Shown here one piece after another: positions 8,744-15,435 of a stretch of 45,854 nt of DNA. The position numbers and the translations under genes are program-made. The stretch comes from Lentisphaerota bacterium (GTDB taxonomy: Bacteria > Verrucomicrobiota > Lentisphaeria > Victivallales > Victivallaceae), in contig SUWD01000020.1 in the NCBI GenBank assembly GCA_015061685.1, positions 1-45,854 on the forward strand. The letters run 5' to 3'. The notes below the pieces were generated by a model. That model was given only the letters and a program-made list of their open reading frames with translations, was not told where the DNA came from and did no database searches. Position 1 is the first letter of the stretch; each line of letters starts with the position of its first letter.

Positions 8744-11059
8744 ATGACAGAGAAACAGGAGAACGTGCCATCCAATGTATTTGGCGGCAAAGATGTAGCA
8801 GAACAACTCAAACTTACCGGCAAGCGAATCAGCGAGGCCCGCAAGGCCCTCGGTATCAGCATCCGTGAGATGGGTATTCTTCACAACATCAGCGACTCCG
8901 AGTATCTGCTGCATGAAACCGGTGAAGCTGATTCATCTTTCTCCTTTCTGCTGAAAACCGCCGAGCGTTTCGGCATGGACATCAATGCTCTTATCACCGG
9001 CGAATCCCCCCGGTTGAGCTTCTACACTCTCACCCGTAAAGTTTCCGGTAAAAAGGTCGAGCGGCGTCCGGATTTCGAGTATTTCCATCAGGCTGCCCAG
9101 ATGAAAAACCGCATGGCGGAACCATTTGTGGTGCGTGCCCCTTTTACCGGAGATGACGCTCCAGTGCATCTTTCGACCCATGCCGGTCAGGAATTTGATT
9201 ATGTTTTGAGCGGCAAACTCAAAGTCCAGCTTGAGGATAAAGTTGAGATCCTTGAAGCCGGAGACAGTGTTTATTATGACAGCCGCCATCCGCACGGTAT
9301 GGTCGCTGTCGGCGGAGAGGATTGCACCTTTCTTGCCGTGGTGATGAAGTCAGCCGATGCGACATTACCGGAAAAGGTTCACACCGAGATCGCTGAAATG
9401 CCGGAGGACAAGAGCGACTTGATCTATCACCGCTTCATGGATGAGACGATCGACGAAAACGGTCTGCTTACCGGAGTGAAATTCAATATTCCGGAGAACT
9501 TCAACTTCGCCTACGACGTTCTGGATGAATTGGCAAAGAAACACCCGGCAGGCAGAGCGATGCGTTATGTTTCCGCCGATCAGAGCGTGGTGCGGGACTT
9601 CACCTATAAAGAAATTTCCGAATTGTCCCATCAGACGGCGAATTACTTCACTTCTCTGGGCATCAAAAAGGGCGACCGGGTGCTGCTGATCCTCAAACGT
9701 CATTACCAGTACTGGTATGTCATCAATGCCTTGCACCGCATCGGTGCTGTGGCGATCCCCGCACCCAACCAGCTGCTTGCCAAGGATATCGAATACCGTT
9801 TGCAAAGTGCCGGAGTACGGATGGTGGTGACCACTTCGGAAAAGGCGGTCATCGATGCCGTCAATGAAGCGTGTACCAAGTGTCCGACCGTAGAGGTGAA
9901 AGTTTCCGTCAACGGCAAAGTTGACAACTGGCTGGATCTGGATGCTTCACTGGAAAAATACAGCAAAGAATTTCCCCGTCCGGCGGATCACAAAGTTTCC
10001 GATCCGATGCTGATGTTCTTCTCCAGCGGCACATCGGGTTATCCCAAAATGGTGCTGCACGATCATGCTTATCCTCTGGGTCATATTCTGACTGCCCGGT
10101 GGTGGCTCAATGTCCAGCCCGGTGAATTGCACTTCACCATCAGCGATACCGGCTGGGGCAAATCGGCATGGGGCAAACATTACGGACAGTGGCTCTGCGA
10201 AGCACAGGTATTTGTCTTTGACTTTGACCGTTTCCATGCGGATGAAATTCTGCCGATGTTCAAGAAGCACAACATTTCGACCTTCTGTGCACCTCCGACG
10301 ATGTACAGATTTTTCATCAAGGAGGATTTGAGCAAGTATGACTTCTCCACATTGAAGTACGCCGCAACCGCCGGTGAGGCTCTGAATCCGGAAGTTTTCC
10401 ACCAGTTCTACAGCGTTACCGGCTTGAAGATCATGGAAGCATTCGGTCAGACCGAAACGACCATGTCGCTGGGCAATCTGGTCGGCACCACTCCGCAGCC
10501 GGGTTCAATGGGCAGACCCAGTCCGCAGTACCCCATCGTGCTGCTGGATGCCGATTGCAATCCGGTCGCTGCCGGAGAAACCGGCGAAATCTGTATCAAA
10601 GCAGACAAACCCGGCGAAATCCCCGGTCTTTTCTGCGGATATAACAATGATCCGGAACGCACCGCCGAAGCGTGGCATGACGGTTATTACCACACCGGAG
10701 ACGTGGCGTGGTGCGATGAGAATGGCTGTTACTGGTATGTCGGCCGCAGTGATGATGTGATCAAAACTTCCGGTTACCGTATCGGACCGTTTGAGGTTGA
10801 GAGTGTCATTATGGAATTGCCTTACGTTCTGGAGTGTGCGGTTACCGGTGTGCCTGACCCGGTGCGTGGACAGGTTATCAAAGCGTGGATCATGCTGACC
10901 AAAGATACAGTTGGTTCAGAGGAGCTGAAAAAGGAGATCCAGGATTACGTCAAAGCTCACACTGCACCGTACAAATATCCCCGTCTGATCGAATTTGTGG
11001 ATTCGCTGCCCAAGACGACCAGCGGCAAGATCCGCCGGACGGAATTGCGGAATAAATAA
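8744..11059 (+). CDS. XRE-cupin regulator fused to an acyl-CoA synthetase
   Basis: 771 residues from the ATG at 8744, which follows AAGGAAAAG. An in-frame upstream start at 8621 would translate repeat DNA and is not used. Residues 22-84 form an XRE-type helix-turn-helix (GKRISEARKALGISIREMG). Residues 130-205 form a cupin with HLSTHAGQE and RHPHG as likely metal or ligand positions. From about 230 to the end it is an AMP-forming acyl-CoA synthetase close to the medium-chain type: FFSSGTSGYPKMV, EAFGQTETT, GYYHTGDVAW, GRSDDVIKTSGYRIGP and the lysine in TTSGKIRRTE. XRE-cupin proteins usually are stand-alone one-component regulators, so here the sensor is covalently attached to an enzyme that may make or use the ligand. 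It lies downstream of nifJ behind MITE copy A and ends with an intrinsic terminator. Confidence 0.92.
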   Translation: MTEKQENVPSNVFGGKDVAEQLKLTGKRISEARKALGISIREMGILHNISDSEYLLHETGEADSSFSFLLKTAERFGMDINALITGESPRLSFYTLTRKVSGKKVERRPDFEYFHQAAQMKNRMAEPFVVRAPFTGDDAPVHLSTHAGQEFDYVLSGKLKVQLEDKVEILEAGDSVYYDSRHPHGMVAVGGEDCTFLAVVMKSADATLPEKVHTEIAEMPEDKSDLIYHRFMDETIDENGLLTGVKFNIPENFNFAYDVLDELAKKHPAGRAMRYVSADQSVVRDFTYKEISELSHQTANYFTSLGIKKGDRVLLILKRHYQYWYVINALHRIGAVAIPAPNQLLAKDIEYRLQSAGVRMVVTTSEKAVIDAVNEACTKCPTVEVKVSVNGKVDNWLDLDASLEKYSKEFPRPADHKVSDPMLMFFSSGTSGYPKMVLHDHAYPLGHILTARWWLNVQPGELHFTISDTGWGKSAWGKHYGQWLCEAQVFVFDFDRFHADEILPMFKKHNISTFCAPPTMYRFFIKEDLSKYDFSTLKYAATAGEALNPEVFHQFYSVTGLKIMEAFGQTETTMSLGNLVGTTPQPGSMGRPSPQYPIVLLDADCNPVAAGETGEICIKADKPGEIPGLFCGYNNDPERTAEAWHDGYYHTGDVAWCDENGCYWYVGRSDDVIKTSGYRIGPFEVESVIMELPYVLECAVTGVPDPVRGQVIKAWIMLTKDTVGSEELKKEIQDYVKAHTAPYKYPRLIEFVDSLPKTTSGKIRRTELRNK

Positions 11060-11073
11060 GGATCGATTTCCGG

Positions 11074-11114
11074 GTGCTGCCGAACCTTGTCAGGAGAACG
11101 CAGCACTTTTTTTT
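11074..11114 (+). terminator. Intrinsic terminator after the XRE-cupin-ligase gene
   Basis: A perfect 7-bp stem GTGCTGC (11074-11080) / GCAGCAC (11100-11106) with a 19-base loop is followed by eight T. It starts 14 bases after the stop codon. Confidence 0.75.
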
Positions 11115-11133
11115 AAGATTTTCTTTTTTGGTA

Positions 11134-11405
11134 ATGTCTCAAATTTTGTGAAACCCAAGCATGAACTTATAAACAAACATTTCTGTTAACGTGTAAAACA
11201 TATCACACAAGTTGTGATTTGTCAAACCGGCAAACACGGATTCGATCCGACCGGTGGATGCAGTGTGAGGCAATGTCGCAGACAAATCAAGGCGGATGAG
11301 CAGGAGTGTACTGACGTACATGACTGCGAAAACGTCCGCAGATTTGCCAAGAGATTGCCCGCAATGCACCACCGCAGGAAAGATTTTTCACAAAAAATGA
11401 GACAA
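11134..11405 (-). mobile_element. MITE-like element, copy B (272 bp, full length, inverted)
   Basis: Same family as the element at 8302, in the opposite orientation, with TA at 11132-11133 and 11406-11407. Its right end faces the terminator of the gene before it and its left end faces the start of the gene at 11503. It keeps the TTGACA-N17-TATGTT outward site with the palindrome ATCACA-N5-TGTGAT. Together with the terminator it accounts for nearly all of the 443-base gap. Confidence 0.8.
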
Positions 11406-11419
11406 TAACTCTTTTTTAG

Positions 11420-11460
11420 TATAATTCCGGGATTGTATTTCCCTTATCCGGAGCTATATT
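11420..11460 (+). promoter_or_regulatory. Possible promoter of the 11503 gene
   Basis: Two candidates lie between MITE copy B and the gene. One is TATAAT at 11420-11425 with TGAGAC (from the MITE end) 16 bases upstream. The other is TTGTAT at 11433 and TATATT at 11455 with a 16-base spacer. Neither has a good -35, so the choice is open. Confidence 0.3.
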
Positions 11461-11502
11461 AAAACAGTGTTCAAAAACAAAATAACAAAAGGGTGGAAAA
11501 AA

Positions 11503-12702
11503 ATGATTGAGATTACCAATTTCCGTCAGGGTGCTATCCTGAACCATCATCACGGTGTGGAGAGTGAGAACGCATTGCGGATCACCGTTGAGGGTCTTTC
11601 CGACCACGGTTGTCCCGTGGTTGTCAACGGCGTTGCCGCCCGGATGGACGGCAGAAGATTCTTCGCCGACATCGACCTTACGGAAAAGATCAATGTTATT
11701 ACCGCCAGCACCATTACTCCTTTCGGTAATTACAGTCAGGAAGTGACGCTCGTCTGGGATAAAAAATCTTTCAAACGTTACAACTGCTACATCGACGACC
11801 ACATTTTCCTTTTCACCGATCTGGCGAAACAGCGTCCCAAAAGTGCCTTTGACCACTTCTATTTGAAAGGATTGAAAAACATCCACGACAAATACGGCTT
11901 CAAAGTGACGCTCAACTGCTTCTATCACAATGCCCATGAGGAATTCCTCCTCAAAGACATGCCGGATATCTGGAAAAGCGAATTTATTGACAACTCCGAC
12001 TGGTTGAAATTCTCTTTCCACAGCTACAGCGAATTCCCCGACCGTCCCTACGCCGAAGCTTCCGCTGAAGAATTCGGTCGTGACTGGGATCTCGTGCAGA
12101 ATGAAATCTGCCGTTTCGCCGGTGAGCAGTCCTATATCGCTCCCTGCGTCATCCACTGGGCAAATATCCACCCGGCTGTCGCCCAGGAATTCATCCGCCG
12201 CGGCGGTAAATGCTATTGTGCCGGCGGTATGCGTCTGCGGGTGATGGGCGGTCCCAGCCTCGCTGACCGTCAGAAAGGCGGCAATATGGCAAAAGTTCAG
12301 GCGGCTTCTCTTGCCGGCACTGACTGCACACCCGAAACTCTCGGTCTGGAACTGCACTATGGATTCGGCGAAGAAAAGAGCTATGTCGCCAATCACCGGG
12401 TCTATTACGATCCGCTGCTGGGCATTTTTATCTCCGGCGGCAGCGGTTGTTGCTGCAACCTCGTCCCGCTGGAAGAAATTCCCAAACGCATGGAGAAAAT
12501 CTGGGAAAGCTGCGAGAAAAATCATTGCGAAACCTTTGGCGGCGGCAGTCACGAACAGTACACTTTCCCGTACTATCCGAACTATCTGCCCGATCACATG
12601 GAACGTATTGAGACTCTTGCCAGATTCTATTACGAGCATGATTGCAAACCGGTCTTTTACAGCGAAGGGCTGCTGGGCAACAAAGCCTGGGATGAGAAAT
12701 AA
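11503..12702 (+). CDS. NodB-like (polysaccharide deacetylase-type) protein, paralogue 1
   Basis: 399 residues from ATG 11503, preceded by GGGTGG. The first about 85 residues look like a beta-sandwich (VEGLSDHGCPVVVNG, FGNYSQEVTLVWD). The rest reads like a divergent NodB-type barrel: YIDDHIF (possible metal Asp), SAFDHFYLKGLKNIHDKYGFK, SDWLKFSFHSYSEFPDRPY (a possible metal His). No signal peptide is visible, so it should be cytoplasmic. It is very similar throughout to the next gene. In that context it could act on an amino- or acyl-sugar, but the assignment to the fold is mine from motif shape and the substrate is unknown. A polysaccharide-modifying role outside the cell would need an export signal that is absent. 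Confidence 0.7.
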   Translation: MIEITNFRQGAILNHHHGVESENALRITVEGLSDHGCPVVVNGVAARMDGRRFFADIDLTEKINVITASTITPFGNYSQEVTLVWDKKSFKRYNCYIDDHIFLFTDLAKQRPKSAFDHFYLKGLKNIHDKYGFKVTLNCFYHNAHEEFLLKDMPDIWKSEFIDNSDWLKFSFHSYSEFPDRPYAEASAEEFGRDWDLVQNEICRFAGEQSYIAPCVIHWANIHPAVAQEFIRRGGKCYCAGGMRLRVMGGPSLADRQKGGNMAKVQAASLAGTDCTPETLGLELHYGFGEEKSYVANHRVYYDPLLGIFISGGSGCCCNLVPLEEIPKRMEKIWESCEKNHCETFGGGSHEQYTFPYYPNYLPDHMERIETLARFYYEHDCKPVFYSEGLLGNKAWDEK

Positions 12703-12728
12703 TTTTTCCATACGGTAATTGGATTATG

Positions 12729-12761
12729 ACGCTGCGGCAGTGGAAAACACTGTCGCAGCGT
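12729..12761 (+). terminator. Hairpin between the two NodB-like paralogues (attenuator or terminator)
   Basis: A 14-bp stem with one G-T pair (12729-12742 against 12748-12761) closes a GAAAA loop and is followed by only a short T-rich stretch, TAATTTTC. It is strong as RNA structure but weak as a terminator, so it may reduce or stabilise rather than stop transcription into the second paralogue. Confidence 0.55.
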
Positions 12762-12797
12762 AATTTTCAAAAGATATGATTTCATAGAGGTTAAAAA

Positions 12798-13991
12798 ATG
12801 ATCGAAATCACAAATTTTCGTCAGGGAGCAGTCCTGAATCACAATCACGGTCTGGAGACGGAAAAGTCTCTGTTGATCAAAGTCGAGGGTATTTCCGACC
12901 ACGGTTGTCCCGTGACCGTCAACGGCGTGCCTGCCCAAATGGACGGCAGACGTTTTTTCGCCGATATCGAATTGACGGAGAAATTCAATAAACTGGTTGC
13001 TGAAACGATCACCCCTTACGGTAATTACAGTCAGGAATTGACCGTTGTCTGGGATAAAAAATCTTTCAAACGCTACAATTTCTACATCGATGACCACATC
13101 TTTACTTTTACCGATCTGGCAAAAGAACGCCCCAAAAGTGCTTTTGACCACTTCTATCTGAAAGGATTGAAAGATGTTCATGATAAGTATGATACGAAAT
13201 TTACCCTGAATTGTTTCTACCGCAATGACCACGAGGAATTTCTCCTTAAAGATATGCCCGATATCTGGAAAAGCGAATTTGAGGACAACTCCGACTGGCT
13301 GAAATTCTCCTTCCACGCTTACAGCGAATTTCCCGACCGCCCCTACGCCGAAGCCAATGCTGAGGATTTCGGCAAAGATTGGGATATGGTGCAGAATGAG
13401 ATCTACCGTTTCGCCGGTAAATCCGCCTACATCCCCCCTTGCGTCATCCACTGGGCAAATATCCACCCGGCTGTCGCACAGGAGATGATTTCACGCGGTG
13501 TTACTGCTTACAGTTACGCCCTGCGTCTGCGGGTGATGGGCGGCCCCAGCCTCGCTGACCGGCAGAAAGGCGGCAATATGAATCAGGTCGAACAGCGTTC
13601 CATCGCCGGTGTTGACCGTCTGCCGCAGAATCTGGGTATGGATCTGCATTACGGATTCGGTGAGGAGCGTGATTATCTGAATCACCACCGCTGCTACTAT
13701 GATCCGCTGTTGAAACTTTTCTTTTTCGCTTCCAGCGGCGTTTGCTGCAACCTCATCCCGCTGGATCAGGTCAGAAACCGTCTCAATGTCGCTTTCACCG
13801 AAGCCGATAAGAGCGGTGCGGAAGTCCTGATCGCCGCCAGCCATGAGCAGTACACTTTCCCGTATTACTCCAATTATCTGCCCGATCACATGCAGCGTAT
13901 CGAACGTGCCGCACAGGTCATGGATGAATACGGCAGCAAAGCGATCTTTATCAATGAAGGTCTGATGGGCAATACCGCTTGGGACAAGTAA
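12798..13991 (+). CDS. NodB-like (polysaccharide deacetylase-type) protein, paralogue 2
   Basis: 397 residues with AGAGG seven bases before the ATG. It aligns end to end with the preceding protein, sharing the blocks GRRFFADIxLTEK, VWDKKSFKRYN, RPKSAFDHFYLKGLK, DMPDIWKSEF, LRVMGGPSLADRQKGGNM and SHEQYTFPYY. The likely metal-site residues in YIDDH and FHAYSEFPDRPY are kept. Differences cluster in the middle (for example SRGVTAYSYA in place of RRGGKCYCAGGM), near the expected pocket, which suggests a related but different substrate. The pair looks like an in-place gene duplication. Function unknown. Confidence 0.7.
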   Translation: MIEITNFRQGAVLNHNHGLETEKSLLIKVEGISDHGCPVTVNGVPAQMDGRRFFADIELTEKFNKLVAETITPYGNYSQELTVVWDKKSFKRYNFYIDDHIFTFTDLAKERPKSAFDHFYLKGLKDVHDKYDTKFTLNCFYRNDHEEFLLKDMPDIWKSEFEDNSDWLKFSFHAYSEFPDRPYAEANAEDFGKDWDMVQNEIYRFAGKSAYIPPCVIHWANIHPAVAQEMISRGVTAYSYALRLRVMGGPSLADRQKGGNMNQVEQRSIAGVDRLPQNLGMDLHYGFGEERDYLNHHRCYYDPLLKLFFFASSGVCCNLIPLDQVRNRLNVAFTEADKSGAEVLIAASHEQYTFPYYSNYLPDHMQRIERAAQVMDEYGSKAIFINEGLMGNTAWDK

Positions 13992-14016
13992 ATTTCTCTC
14001 CGTAAAATCTCCCGCG

Positions 14017-14220
14017 GCAGTCTGTGGCTCGCTACGCTCGATAAATGGCGGTACGGAGAGGTACGGAGGGGTACGGATGTGTACGGAGCCGACAAGGCTC
14101 CGGAGAGCAGTCTGCACCGGCTATGCTCCATGCGGAGTCAGCAGCTCGCTACGCTCGATAAGCTGTGGTACGGACTTTTACGGACATGTACGGACACTTA
14201 CGGACAGTTGGGGACCGCCC
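14017..14220. repeat. Duplicated unit with two arrays of TACGGA at a 10-bp period
   Basis: GCAGTCTG begins units at 14017 and 14107 and occurs again at 14221. Each unit holds GCTCGCTACGCTCGATAA (14027-14044 and 14144-14161, exactly 117 bases apart) and then four TACGGA boxes at an exact 10-base period (14052, 14062, 14072, 14082 and 14169, 14179, 14189, 14199). The first array is followed by the small hairpin GGAGCC-N5-GGCTCC. A 10-base period puts every box on one face of the helix. The region lies between two convergent genes and directly abuts a truncated MITE. Confidence 0.8.
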
Positions 14221-14235
14221 GCAGTCTGCACCGGC

Positions 14236-14417
14236 TCAAACCGGCAAGCACGGGTTCGATCTAACCGGTGGATGCAGTGTGAGGCAAGGTCGCTGGCATT
14301 TCAAGGCGGATGAGCAGGAGTGTACTAAACGTACATGACTGCGAAAACGTCCGCTGATTTGCCAAGAGATTGCCCGCAATGCACCACCGCAGGAAAGATT
14401 TTTCACAAAAAATGAGA
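14236..14417 (-). mobile_element. MITE-like element, truncated copy C (182 bp)
   Basis: It matches the left two thirds of the family in the same orientation as copy B, from CAAACCGGCAAGCACGG to AATGAGA. The right roughly 90 bases and the last few bases of the left end are missing, and no TA flank remains at either side. The right part is replaced by the TACGGA repeat region. It ends seven bases before the stop codon of the next gene. Confidence 0.7.
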
Positions 14418-14423
14418 TCCAGT

Positions 14424-15254
14424 TCAGTGCATAAATGGCGGTATTCTGGAGGGGATCTCATTCAGGACGATCGCCAGTTCATTGTTTACTGCGGTGACCC
14501 CGGGGATGCTCATTACGATCTCCTCCGCCCGTATTTTTGCGGCACCGGAGGGAACTGAACCATGCAGGGTGACCGTCCCGTCTGCCGAATATTCCACCTC
14601 CGGGAAACGGATTTGCAGTTCACTTGCACAAAGGAGTGCGTGTTTGATAAACTGCTCCTGAATAAGGATTTGCAATTCTTCTTTGTCATCTGCGGTCAAT
14701 GGGGGCGGCATCAGGTGCGGAATGATCTTTGCAAGAGTTTCCATGGAGATCTCACTGGTATTGACCACCAGATCATAATTGTGCGGATCATTCCAGTTCT
14801 CTCCGTAATAAAATTCACAGAAGTTCTTTCTCGCACAATCGCTCTGACGGATAAGCTTTTTGGCATCGGCATCGGAAATGGCATATTCAGCGGCAACGTG
14901 CTGTATTCTGTAATCCTCCGGAGCAACCAGCTTGATACGCAGACATTTGACCAGCGGATAGAGCAGGAAGTTGCCGCCTCTGCCGATAACGGCAATATTA
15001 TCCTGCAGCATCTCCTGCATGATTACGGTACGCAAGGTCTCCCAGTAACAGCTGGTATCGTTGTTTATAGAGCTTAAAAGTCCGGGTTTGCACTCATCGA
15101 ACTTATGAAGAAATTTATCATTTATCCCCAATTGGGCAAACTTTTTCTCCAGAGTCGATCTGCTGACACACTTCAAATTCAGCGTATTGCAAAGGGTCAG
15201 TTCCTCTCCTCTGATGATGGCACCCAATTCCCGTGCGACAGTTAAAACAGCCAT
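14424..15254 (-). CDS. Cytidylate-kinase-like protein with C-terminal BON domain
   Basis: 276 residues from the ATG at 15254, which has a near-ideal GGAGG five bases upstream; a longer frame from a TTG at 15374 lacks such a site. Residues 1 to about 190 match the cytidylate-kinase-like family (VARELGAIIRGEELT at the start in place of the usual SRELGSGG loop, then VIGRGGNFLL and IKLVAPEDYRI). The glycine-rich loop is poor, so kinase activity is doubtful. The last about 65 residues form a BON domain (ITVxG pattern: GTVTLHGSVPSGAAKIRAEEIVMSIPGV), a lipid- or ligand-binding module usually found in envelope proteins. No signal peptide is seen. The combination could be a nucleotide- or stress-linked sensor. 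The gene faces away from its upstream neighbour. Confidence 0.75.
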   Translation of the reverse strand: MAVLTVARELGAIIRGEELTLCNTLNLKCVSRSTLEKKFAQLGINDKFLHKFDECKPGLLSSINNDTSCYWETLRTVIMQEMLQDNIAVIGRGGNFLLYPLVKCLRIKLVAPEDYRIQHVAAEYAISDADAKKLIRQSDCARKNFCEFYYGENWNDPHNYDLVVNTSEISMETLAKIIPHLMPPPLTADDKEELQILIQEQFIKHALLCASELQIRFPEVEYSADGTVTLHGSVPSGAAKIRAEEIVMSIPGVTAVNNELAIVLNEIPSRIPPFMH

Positions 15255-15356
15255 AAAAACCTCCATTTCCCAGACGGGCATTACCTGAAAATTTCCGCCT
15301 GCAACGGAAATATACGCTAAAAGTGCGGAAAATGCAAGAGTAAATCGGAAAAAAAT

Positions 15357-15385
15357 TTGTTTTTTCTGCTCCAACAGTGTATGTT
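15357..15385 (+). promoter_or_regulatory. Possible promoter of the sialate esterase-glycerate kinase pair
   Basis: TTGTTT at 15357-15362 and TATGTT at 15380-15385 are 17 bases apart, 50 bases before the start codon. ACAGTG is repeated on both sides of the -10. Confidence 0.4.
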
Positions 15386-15435
15386 AACAGTGCGAATATA
15401 AAGTAACACTCTTGTAAAACAAGGAACAAAATACG

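Noticed and set aside
11416..12711. Long open frame (431 codons) on the minus strand opposite the first NodB-like gene
   Set aside because: It mirrors the plus-strand gene codon for codon, has no ribosome site, and a similar antisense frame appears over the paralogue. It is a by-product of codon usage.
14051..14210. TACGGA arrays read as CRISPR
   Set aside because: Boxes are 6 bases with 4-base gaps, far too short for repeats and spacers.
15255..15374. TTG start at 15374 for the cytidylate-kinase-like gene
   Set aside because: It lacks a ribosome site, would include a non-conserved hydrophobic stretch, and the ATG at 15254 follows GGAGG at ideal distance.
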